From the NCBI RefSeq assembly GCF_000264995.1, contig NW_006767446.1, forward strand, positions 65,333 to 129,332: 64,000 nucleotides of DNA. Reading direction: 5' to 3'. The stretch's first letter is position 1. Every line of letters begins with the position of its first letter. The notes beneath the pieces are model-generated. The model was not told the origin of the DNA, did no database searches, and saw nothing but the letters and a program-made list of their open reading frames with translations. The stretch comes from Punctularia strigosozonata HHB-11173 SS5 (lineage: Eukaryota; Basidiomycota; Agaricomycetes; Corticiales; Punctulariaceae). Made by a program: the position numbers and the translations under genes. Shown here piece after piece: positions 11,445 through 21,100 of this stretch.

Positions 11445-12571
11445 ATGTCCAGCCAGGCCGCTGTGAGCTCTCTCGTCCTTCCTGCTTCTTTCGTTCATCT
11501 TCTGGGTTATCCTCGTTCCTTGCCGCTGACGAAAGATCTGCGCGGGCCCACAGATCCGCAGGAAGCTCGTCATCGTTGGTGACGGCGCGTGCGGCAAGAC
11601 CTCGCTCCTCTGCTCCTTCGCCCTCGGCGAGTTCCCAAAAGAATACGTGCGTCGCGTATCACGTATACAACCTTTGACGAACCCATGCCGAAAATCTCTG
11701 TTCTTTTTATAGCAACCCAGTACGCCCGCTCGCTCGTCATGACCTATACCCGGCCTTGGGATGCTGACTCGAACCCCAAGCTATATTCGAAAACTATGTC
11801 GCAGAGATCAGGCTCGACGGCAAGCCGGTCCAGCTCGCGCTATGGGATACCGCGTCCGTCCGTTTGCGTCTTCCGATGAGTGGAGACTGACGAAAGGCCG
11901 TTGACAGCGGGCAAGAAGAGTACGAACGCCTCCGACCGCTCTCCTACTCCAAGTCGCACGTCATCCTTATCGCGTTCGCGATCGACACGCCGGACTCGCT
12001 CGAGAACGTCACCGTGAAGGTACGCGCTCCCGTTGCTCTCTCCTCCTGCTTCCCCCTTTGACACGCCTCTGCAGTGGATAGAGGAAGTGCGCTCGATCTG
12101 TGGCCAGACCATCCCCGTCCTCCTCGTCGGCTGCAAGTCGGATCTCCGCCCGCCGGACGTGGACAACACCGCGCCGTCCCACCCGCTGTTCGTCACCCGC
12201 GCCCAGGCCGAGCGCGTCGCTCAGGTGAAGCCCCACTTGCTCCGTTCGCGTTCTTGGTCAAATACTGATCCCGCACGCGCGCAGTCCATCGGCGCGCGGG
12301 GGTACAAGGAGTGCTCCGCGCTCAAGATTGAGGGCGTCGACGACGTGTTCGAGGCCGCGACGAGGCTGAGCATGCTCATGCGCGAGGGCGTGCCCGCGCA
12401 CGTTCGGAACGATAGGTGAGCGTCCAACCTCACACCTTCCTAGTCTGAGTAGGGATGTCGTGCTAAACCCCGGATCGTCGTAGCTCGGGCGGCGCGGCGC
12501 AAGGGCACCGGAGGAAGAACTCGGGCGTGAGCAAGGACGAGGGCGCGGGGCGGTGTTGCGTGATCTGCTAG
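11445..12571 (+). CDS. Rho2-type small GTPase (223 aa)
   Basis: Rho-family GTPase that cycles at the plasma membrane to control polarity and cell-wall synthesis (by family). Eight exons: 11445-11462, 11554-11646, 11713-11719, 11781-11853, 11908-12019, 12075-12224, 12285-12415 and 12484-12571. Visible motifs are P-loop GDGACGKTS, switch I QPTIFENY, switch [15 protein letters not shown], base-binding GCKSDLR and ECSAL, and C-terminal CVIC, a prenylation box with an extra Cys before it that may be palmitoylated. The text is closer to S. pombe Rho2 as I remember it ([30 protein letters not shown]) than to Rho1, Rho3 or Cdc42. The third exon is only 7 nt and supplies QPT of switch I; without it the effector loop cannot be made. 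Length is normal for the family. Confidence 0.92.
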
Positions 12572-13501
12572 GGGGGAGGGCCCCGCCAGCAGCAGTGCCT
12601 CTCCGGTCATCGGCTCTTCGGCTCAGCCTCTTCTTTGCCTCCTTGTTGTTATTATCGATGAACGTTTGCAACTACCTGCACCCGGCATACACGCACGCAA
12701 TGAGCCTTTTTTTGTCCTTTCTGTGTCACGACCCCACGGACTCCCCCTTCTGCCTCCCAGCGCGTCTTATCTTCCCTGCGTCCGCTCTGCCCTTGTTGTC
12801 GTATCCCTTCGGTTTTTGCGTTCTGAGGTGGCGATCTCTCGCCGCCATCAACCGCCCTCGAAAGCGGTGTTTTTCATCGCCTGAGCTTGTTTTTTTTTGT
12901 TTTTTTTTCGTTGACGACACGGACCTACAATCGAGTAAAGCGTACCCATACATAGTGACTTATCCTCTCTCTCTCCCCTTCAGGGAAGTCGGAAATCTCA
13001 TACTCGTCTGCCTCATACGTCGCACCCGTGCACGTGGTATGGGACGAAGGCAAGTTGACCAATGCTCACCCCGTTCGTATCAGAGAAAGAATTGTGGGTT
13101 GGCGATCCGAGCACGAGGCATGAGGCTCCAGCAAAGATCGTAGAATCAGACGTTAACGATGTTACATGGAGTTCGATCTGAGATGCGTAAGCGACGAAGC
13201 AGGGAAAGCATTCTGACAGAGAGTTACGAGACAACATTAGGCAGCCAGAGAAGGAGAGAGAGATCATGAATATAATGCTGGAGGAAGTACGCCAGTCCGG
13301 TGCTCGAGCATCCGCGTATGTTGAGTGCGCGTCCCAGGACCGAAGCACGAGAGCCTTGAACAGATCGTAAAGACAGGATGAAGCAACCAACAAGCAGCGG
13401 CGCGTTGACACTGGAGGTCGTCGAAACGGCGAGCCGGGGTCGTCTTCGCCGTGCTCCGCGTTACAGATCTTGTCCACCACGCCGTCGCCGTAGGTCTTGC
13501 C
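12572..13501. other. rho2 3' region and FunK1-3 3' flank
   Basis: 12572-13140 is T-rich sequence after the rho2 stop (T runs near 12890-12910), probably 3' UTR and terminator; no gene is seen. 13146-13212 carries the FunK1 3'-flank block (GTTAACGATGTTACATGG, then GCGTAAGCGACGAAGCAGGG), which belongs to FunK1-3 on the minus strand. Confidence 0.45.
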
Positions 13502-13717
13502 CTAGCCACCGCCCTTCTCGTCGTCGTCGTCATCATCATTGTCGTCGTCATCATCGTCCTTGCTATCATCATCGTCCTCGCTATCATCATCGTCCTCGCT
13601 ATCATCATCGCCCTCGCCCTTGTCCACACTCTCTCCACCCATGTTCTCGTTCTCGTCCCCCTCTTCGTCCTCGTCCATGTCGTCTCCCCCGACCTTGGTC
13701 TTCATCCTCTTCGGCAT
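13502..13717 (-). repeat. Asp/Glu-coding trinucleotide-rich tract at FunK1-3 tail
   Basis: Imperfect repeats of GATGATGATAGCGAGGAC type on the minus strand. One frame reads MPKRMKTKVGGDDMDEDEEG and then a run of Asp and Glu with DSEDDDD units; it stays open for about 70 codons. The piece before it (PESPSPMPKRMK) resembles the PxPAPKRTKxGQ tail of FunK1-1. It is therefore probably an expanded acidic version of the FunK1 tail, but no splice I can find joins it in frame to the exon at 13747-14310. Other frames of the same repeat give poly-Ser/Ile/Met shadows. Confidence 0.55.
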
Positions 13718-13746
13718 AGGGCTCGGGGACTCTGGACTGTAAAGTT

Positions 13747-15380
13747 TTATTTCTGTTTCTTAGGCCTGCTCGGCTTGTTCTCCCATACTTGGGTTGCGGC
13801 TGGGACTCCAGGGTCTTCATTTCCCCCAGGCGACGCAGCGATTTCGGCAATAGCCTCGTCGAGGAGAGCGAGAACTTGATCGTGTATGACTCCGGGAGTA
13901 TAGCGATCGTAGAGCGCGTAAGAGAGTACAAGGAGTTGCCACCATTGCTGAATGAGTTTCTTCAAGCTGCTCAGCGCCGGGGTAACTTGAGGGATGATAT
14001 ATCCGGTGAACTGCTTCGGATTCTGGAATAATATCAGTTTGTTGATGTGGAGCATGAGTGGGTTGGGTGAATCGAACAGAGCGTAAGCTGTGTTCTGGAC
14101 CTTCAGCACTTCCGGGGAGCGGTCGTCGCGAAGCAACTCAGGGCGGCGATGTCCGCCAGAACCCCGTCGAGTGATGGCGAGGTAGACGAGGACCCAGAAA
14201 AAGGATTCGATATCGTGGATGACATCATGAGGAGCGTTTTTCGATACGTCACTGAGGCGTGGATACCGAATGCTCTCCAACATTTCGCCACTCATGAACG
14301 CCTTCGTTCCCTACGCAGAATATTGAGAAGGAACCAATTCACGAAGATTATGCATACCGTCCGCGTCGCGCTGGCTGCTTGCTCGCTATAGATATCTGGC
14401 CATCGGTGCTAGCGGGGTCGTTAGTCCGTGAATCACGTAGGCATGCGAGATGGGCGGACTTCAGGTGTGAAAATTCTCGTACGAACCTATTGGCAGTACA
14501 TCAGCGAACGCGACGTGCTATGGGGTTCAACCTTACCGCGCGCGTGTCTTCGAACTTGTTGCGTGCTCCTTGTTCATGGTACAACACCTCGCCCCTGTCC
14601 CTGTATCGGCCCAACAGATCGGCAGCCTGCTCGTATGTGATCCGTCGGTCTTCGTCATGATCGAAATAATCGACCAGTTTTTGTATTTCTTGCTCGTCTT
14701 TGGACGGGGTAGGGAGCGGCAAGAATTCTTTTTCGAAGATCTTGCCGTGTTCCAGGTCGATGAGGCAACCTACTTGGTCCTCGTATTCCGGGTTCTCTAC
14801 GATCAGGATGTTGCCCGGGCTAATGTCCCGATGCAAAACCCCGGCGAACCAGAGATCTTGATGACCTTGAAGCAAATAGTAGCGCTTGTCAATCATGAAC
14901 GAATTTCGGAACGAATTTCGGAACGAATTTCGGAACGAATTTCGACACGAAGGAGTTGGGCGGACCTGAAACAGCATCACTCATGGCGCGCAAAAGCTGG
15001 TCCACGGTGTTGAAAAACTTGATCGGCTTCCCGAACGTCTTCGTCAAGGTGTAGGTGCCAGTACGCCGAGCAGGCTGTCGTCCCCCATCGTAGCCCTCCA
15101 ACTCATGCACAGCAGATGAATGGATATATTGCTCAGCGTGGGTCGCGTTGTCTACGCCAGGCTGCGCGTTGGCAAGCTTCCTCCTCTTGGAGACCTTTGC
15201 CAAACTTTCAGCATGAGACTCGTCCACAGGGGAGACGGGTAACACCTTCTCGACGACCTTCTGGGTGGGGACGACGAAAGTATCCTTCGGGACTTCCTTC
15301 TCCCCCTGGCTTTCCATGGTCTCGGCGGTGTTGATGTACCGACTGAGCTCGCAGCGTCCTCCCTTCGAAAGAGTAGCAGC
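13747..15380 (-). pseudogene. FunK1 kinase, copy 3, internally deleted
   Basis: The last exon (14310-13747) is well kept: GTKAFMSGEML, HDIESFFWVLVYLAITR and TPGVIHDQVLALL. The catalytic exon starts at 14865 with GHQDLWFAGVLHRDISPGN and LIDLEHGK. Its end (about 14500-14530) shows a net 2-nt loss relative to FunK1-1, so the expected FADVLPI end is out of frame. The exon upstream (about 15380-14966) joins N-terminal sequence (GEKEVPKDTFVVPTQKVVEK) straight to core sequence (AESLAKVSKRRKLANAQPG) in one frame. The equivalent parts lie in exons 1 and 4 of FunK1-2, about 1.3 kb apart. The RVHTPVEVK region and much of the core are missing. It is probably a pseudogene, though a shortened protein cannot be excluded. 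Confidence 0.75.
14897..14944. repeat. 12-bp tandem repeat, four exact copies
   Basis: GAACGAATTTCG is repeated four times without a mismatch. It lies in the 100-nt intron of FunK1-3 between the fused exon (ending 14966) and the catalytic exon (starting 14865). The unit contains the near-palindrome CGAATTTCG. A length that is a multiple of 3 keeps the reading frame if the intron is retained. Confidence 0.9.
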
Positions 15381-15399
15381 CTGTTCTGAACATGGAAGG

Positions 15400-16045
15400 C
15401 ATGAAGGACACGCTTCGCTAACCGGGACCGCTGCAAGAAGTCTTTGCAGAACGCCGCGGACATCAATGTTGCACGGGCCGCCACTGCCGGCACACGAACA
15501 TTTGACGCAGCCTCACGAAGGGCGGCAAAGATGCGTGATCGAAACGCCACTGCTCCTCGGGCGTTACAGGTTTGAACTTGCATCCATGTGCGCCGTTCCA
15601 GGAGGGCGCGTACTGCGTCGTGCTGTCATGGGCGGCACAACCTCTGCTGCGTTGGTGTGTCGAGCACCTACACGAGCACCTACATCACAGGCCTCGCTCA
15701 TGCTACTGTAGAACCAAAGAAATCGCAATGGCAATGAAGATTACAGTTTATACACAGAGCATCGATAACAGAACGACGACAAGGCTTGAACCACAGGTTT
15801 GACGTCAGCAGGAGGCGGACAACAAGCGCGGGACTACATCGGAGAGGTGTCCTCTTCTGTCTATGCAGAGAGTATTGCCCACAAAGACGAGTTGACGACG
15901 AGGAGCTGGAAGCAATACGGGTGGACAGGGCAGCAATGAGGAGGTTGAGGCAGACGCGGTATGAACAGCTTAATGAGGCGGGCCGCAGGAATGACTCTAG
16001 TCAGCATTGAATCGCAATCGTTGTGACAACAGGCGTACCATGAGG
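15400..16045. other. Former 5' side of FunK1-3 and 3' flank of a copy-4-type FunK1
   Basis: 15400-15680 is a possible decayed 5' part of FunK1-3 with no clear start. 15690-16045 aligns in pieces with 17400-17765 and, at 15975-16045, with 22793-22862. These are three versions of the 3' flank of copy-4-type FunK1 genes. No separate gene is supported. Confidence 0.5.
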
Positions 16046-16409
16046 TCATTCGCGGTCCAACTTGGCGCGTTTAGAGGCGGGGCTCAAGGATTCGACATCC
16101 GGAGTCGGATAGAATGGGACCGAAGGCGGCTTCTGGAGAGTTTCCAGTTTCGTTGGGTGGAGCTTTCTCTTGGTCTCTTGCGACGATGCGGTGTCAATAG
16201 GCGCGTCCGGCGAAGAAGCCACTTGACCAGTGATCGGGCTAGCTGTGGTAGGCGGCTCCCTTTCACGGTACCTGGCCTTGATGGTTTCCGAGTGACTGTC
16301 GAAGAGCTCGAGGACTTGGTCGTGTAGGACGCCGGGCGTGAAGTAGTTGTAGTTCATATACGAGAAAATAAGGAGATCCCACCACTCCCGTACGAGGTCT
16401 TCCAAGCCA
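16046..16409 (-). pseudogene. C-terminal fragment of a copy-4-type FunK1
   Basis: Minus strand reads EWWDLLIFSYMNYNYFTPG, HDQVLELFDSHSETIKARYR and a Ser/Pro-rich end up to a stop at 16046. It is closely similar to the C-terminus of FunK1-4 (23240-22863). Homology ends abruptly near 16410, where sequence copied from FunK1-1 begins. It has no start, no catalytic loop and no kinase core. Confidence 0.8.
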
Positions 16410-17098
16410 TCCGGAGGCGGATTCACGAGGTAGCGAGAGCACGAGAGCAAAAAGAGTGAGCGAAACACGAGAGATGTGGGCATTGCAGAGCACGCGCGAG
16501 GTATAGGGTGCCGCGCTCAAAACGGTCCAGGGCACTCTATCCAAGGCTCCGTTAGACTAGACGTTCACCGAAGGGCAACGGACACGCACAAAAAGTCATC
16601 AACCCATCAAAGAAGGCGAGGAGCACTGGCCCATCTTCGTCCTCTTGGGAGCGGGACTCGGGGACTCTTCGCGTCGAGGTTTGGGTGTGGCAGGCTTGGC
16701 CGGACTATCGTTGACACGCTTGCTTGGGCTGAACTCCCCTGTTCTCATTTCTGTCTGCGGGTAGCGAGGACCACACCCTCCAGGCACTGCAGCGATCTTG
16801 TCGATCGCAGTACGGAGAAGGGCCAAAACCTGATCGTGAATGGCACCGGGAGTGTAGAGATCGTACGTTACGTATGTGAGGACGAGGAGCAGGGTTACTT
16901 GTGTCTCTGCCTCGTCCCGACTCCTCTTACCTGGTCTATCCTGATCCACAGCAACGCGGTTGCCTTTCTCAGGCTTTGGACCCTTCGGGATGCTATCTTC
17001 CATGTTGTCGGGCGGACCAGCCATGAAGACATCCCCGGGGTACTTGATCTCGCCCAGGTGCGGTCGTACTTGCTCTTCTGTGGGTGTGATAGCGAGGG
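16410..17098 (-). pseudogene. Rearranged partial copy of FunK1-1
   Basis: 16410-16890 repeats 239-720 (3' flank plus the FunK1-1 C-terminus, with the same KRVNDSxAKPATPKP tail) with few changes. 16891-17098 then repeats roughly 1890-2120 (part of FunK1-1 exon 4, with DQDRPGKRSR). About 1.17 kb between these parts, including the catalytic exon, is missing. The copy is much closer to FunK1-1 than the intact paralogues are to each other, so it is recent. It cannot encode a kinase. Confidence 0.8.
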
Positions 17099-17760
17099 GT
17101 GTGGACTATTCCGACACGCATGGTTATCTGGTGTGTTGTCTTCAGTCGATTCATTTTCGCCGATCAATTCATCCGCAGCACGTTTCTTCTGGCTCACTCA
17201 CCCTCTTCATTCGCAGCGATCATCACAATGGTGGCGTTGAGAAGGCTGAGACCCTCGTCATGAATGATCAGGGAGCACTTAGGTCGATGATACCGATTTC
17301 TGCTCCGAGGCCTTTACTTATTTCATCATCAAGAATGCGCAGTCTCTGCCGCCGGTCGCTGCACATCGGTGGTGTGTCCGCACGGACTTTCACAGCGACG
17401 CATGCATGAGCGCCAGGAATGGCGGGCATGGGCAAAACGCGCGTGTCGTGAATCAGAGTCGATCTCTTTTGTACAGCGCATTGTAGAGACAGTGGAAGCG
17501 TCAATGATCATGAAAATTTCAGTTATAATACAGGAACACAAAGCATCGATAACAAATCGACAGCACAGCTTGCACAACAGGTTTGATGCCAGCGGATTGC
17601 AGAAGGATATCAACAGCAAAACTAGACTGAGGAGGCTTCCTCGTTGTCTATTTATGCCGAGGGTATTGCCTACAAAAATGACATTGCGGAGAGGATCGAC
17701 AGCGACGAAGAGACAGCGTTGGGAGATAAAAGCAGACGCGGGCGCATGAAAAACCTGACA
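17099..17760. other. 3' flank of FunK1-4, cut off by the copia insertion
   Basis: 17400-17765 aligns with 15690-15975, and the alignment continues on the far side of the copia element at 22793. Before the insertion this was the 3' flank of FunK1-4. 17099-17400 shows no recognisable gene. Confidence 0.5.
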
Positions 17761-17765
17761 AGGCG
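17761..17765. repeat. Target-site duplication of the copia element (left)
   Basis: AGGCG next to the left LTR, identical to 22793-22797. Confidence 0.85.
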
Positions 17766-18126
17766 TAATGAAGGTGTACGAGAGACGGGACGGAGCGCGA
17801 ACGGAACGAGCAGGCGGTCTAGTAGATAAGTAAGTCTCACTGCTCGGATGTGGGAGCGAGTGTGCATTCGTGTACCTAGTAGATAAGTAACTACGGTACA
17901 TTAGCTCTCGGCACAGGGTATACAGGCAACAGAAGAACTCACGTCTCACTGCTCGGATGTGGGAGCGAGTGAGACGTGTGCTCGCGAAAAGGAGACGGTT
18001 ATCTGAAGGCGGAAGTATAAGTTTTCGTATCCTAATAAGTCCATACCACGCGAGGGCGCGCGCGCCGCGCGCACAACGGCCGACACGGCGTCCGCTTGCA
18101 TGCCCATCAACCATCTATCTCCAACA
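17766..18126 (-). repeat. 3' LTR of the copia element
   Basis: 361 bp, minus strand, starting TGTTGGAG and ending TTCATTA. Nearly identical to 22432-22792 (about three differences). Confidence 0.9.
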
Positions 18127-18137
18127 CTCCCCCTCAA
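18127..18137 (-). other. Polypurine tract of the copia element
   Basis: The minus strand reads TTGAGGGGGAG immediately before the 3' LTR, a typical copia plus-strand priming tract. It overlaps the end of the gag-pol frame. Confidence 0.8.
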
Positions 18138-21100
18138 GCGGTACGTCGAAGGCCCAGGAGGTGCGCAAAGTGTTCAACTTTCGCGCGCGGGAGCGGCTTA
18201 GTGAGTGCGTCGGCGACCATGTCGTTCGTCGGGCAATGCTGGAGGGTGATGGAGCCGGAGGTGACGAGTTCGTGGGCGAAAAGGTAATGTATGTCGATAT
18301 GCTTCGTGCGGGCGTTCATAGCGCCGCTTTTGAGTAGGGTGATCGTGCTCTGATTGTCGCAGTTCGTGACGATTGGCGCGGTTTTGCCGAATTCAAAGAA
18401 TAGACGTCGCATCCAGACAAGCTCGCGGCATGCACTCGCGCTGGCGATAAGCTCGGCTTCCGTAGTCGAGAGGGCGAGTAACGTTTGCTTGCGAGAGCTC
18501 CAAGAGATCGCTGCGCCGTTGTATGTGAAGACCCATCCGGTAATCGAGTGCCGATGCGGCTGGCTTGCCCAGTCGGCATCGGAAAAACAGGCGAGGCCGC
18601 CGCCGTCGTTGTCAGTCCCGAACGTCAGGACGTAGTCTCGCGTACCGATGAGATAGCGCAGGACTCGTTTTGCGGCGTTCCAGTGGGCGACGGCGGGGTC
18701 GGACATGAAGCGTGCGAGTGTCGATACCGCAAACATGATGTCGGGTCGGGTCGCGATGGCGGCGTACATGAGCGAGCCTATCAGGCGCGCGTATGGCCGT
18801 TTCTTCATCTCTTCGCGATCGGCGTCGGTAACGTCGACGAAGAGGTTGGCGTGCGGGTCGGCGGGTACGGTGAGCGGTGTAGCATCGGCCATGCGGAATC
18901 GGTCGACGATGGTGTCGATGTATGCGCCTTGGCCGACCGTCAACGTTCGCGCCCCGAGGTCTCGATGTATCTCGAGCCCCACGAACCAGCGCATCGCGCC
19001 GAGTCGCGTTATCGAATAGCGTTCGCCAACGGCATCGATTAGTGCCGTCGTTTCGCGTTGGCCGCTCCCGATGATAGCGCAATCATCGACGTGTATTCCG
19101 AGGACGAGTGTCAGCCAGTCCTCGAAGACATAGAACACTGCGGGGTCACTCTCGCACCGAGTGAACCCGAGTTCATCAACCAAAAGCTCACATAACGTGA
19201 GGTACCACTGACGCCCGGCCTGCTTTAGCCCGTACAGAGCTTTCTTCAATCGCAGGACCCAATTTTCCTTCCCTGGGACCTCGAATCCTGGCGGTTGTCG
19301 CATGTAGATGACGGTGTCGAGCTTGGAGTTGAGGTATGCATTGTCGAAGTCGATAGAATCGATAACATAGCCGCGTTCAGCGGCAAACGCGAGGAGAAAA
19401 CGAAGTGTGCTGAGGCGAATGGTTGGGGACGATGTCTCGGTGTAGTCGACACCGTGCACCTGCGTGTTGCCGCCAGCAACCACGCGCGACTTCAATTTTC
19501 GCACCTCATTCGTCTCGTCTCTCTTCTTCTTCAACACCCAGTGACTCCGCACAACATTGGCTCCCTTTGGAGCCTCCATCGGACCATCGAAAACCTCATT
19601 GCGCTTAAGGGCATCTATCTCGGCCTGCATGGATGCACGCCATTCCTCGCTCTGAGGTCCTCGCAAAGCTTCGCGGGCGCTTGGTTCGTCACCAGGCATT
19701 GCGGCAAAAGCAAAAGCTGACCCTTCATCCAACAGCGCAGCCATCAATCCGCGTTCAAGATGCTCCTCTTCGGCATTGGTATCCTGCAACTCAGGCAGAA
19801 CACTGGACGGAACGGCTTGCGCGCCACGTCCTCCCGTGGTCGCGATGTCATTACGGAGTGCCTGGGCCCATGGCGACGGCTTGCGTACTCGATCAGAGCG
19901 ACGCAAAGTTGGTTCGTCGGGCTTAGGGACGGTCTCCGGGTTGGCGGGGGCAGCTTCGGACACCGATGGCTTGATCGTGTTATGCTCGCGCTCGGCATCA
20001 GGCGTCTCGGGCGCGTTTCGCTCGCTTGCCGGCAGACTCTCCCCCTCGAGCGGTACGCGCACTGAACAGTCTTCTTCTGCGAAGATGATGTTTTGCTCCA
20101 CCGATATACGAGGGGTTCCTGGCCACCATATGCGATGACCTTTGCTCATTGTGTCGAATCCGACCCACCGGGCCTCTTTGGACTTGGCATCAAGTTTCGA
20201 CGCGGCATCAATCTTCACCCAGACGCGAGCGCCAAATATCGGGAGTGTCGAGAGGTCGGGCTTACGCCCGGTCGCCTTCTCAAACGGTGTGGAGCCCGGC
20301 GTGTTTTTTGTCTTCGTGCGGTTGCGGAGCCAGGCGGCGTGCATCACGGCTTCGCCCCAGAGGGCTTTCGGGAGATCAGCCTCGAGGCGCATGGCACGGG
20401 CATGCTCGACGATCGTTCGGTTCAGGCGTTCGGCCTTTCCGTTTTGTGCCGGGGAGTCATGGACAGTCCGTCGCGCAACAGTACCCTGAGATTTGAGGTA
20501 CGCAAGGAACTCGTTGCTTGAGTATTCGCCTCCACGGTCCGACTGATGCTCGCCTATAGCTACGACACCTCGGTGTTGCTTCGCCCATGCTTCATACGCG
20601 CGGTAGACGGTGAAGACTTCGTCTTTTGACCGGAGGAGGACCAGTATGGTCTCGTCCGAGTAGTCGTCGATATGCAAGACATAGTACCGCTTTCCGCCGA
20701 AAGTTTCCACCGGACTTGGGCCCCAGACGTCGCTGTGGACCCGTTCGCCATATCGGGTCGCAGGAGGAGACCTACGCTCGGAGGGGAAAGGTGCTGCGGC
20801 ATGCTTTCCTTCAATGCAAGACTCGCACAGCGGCATCTCCGTATCAGTCAACTCCACGCCTTTTACAATCCCTTCGGCTACCATCCGCTTCAGCTCTGCA
20901 GCACCGGCGTGACCCATGCGGTTGTGAAAATCGCGCAGCGTCATCTTCACGGTGGCGCCCATGGCCGTTTCGCCAGCTGGCCGCTTCGCCACCGGCTGGG
21001 CACCAATTGGGTACAAGCCGTTTCGCTCAGGCACGGTCATGACGAGCTCGCCCTTCGGGCTGATGATTCGACAACCACGATGTTCGAAGTGAGCCTTGAA

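Noticed and set aside
13264-13638. Frames with MMIART or poly-Ser repeats
   Set aside because: Other frames of the Asp/Glu-coding trinucleotide tract.
14881-14950. Possible CRISPR-like repeats
   Set aside because: 12-bp units directly joined without spacers, in an intron of a eukaryotic gene.
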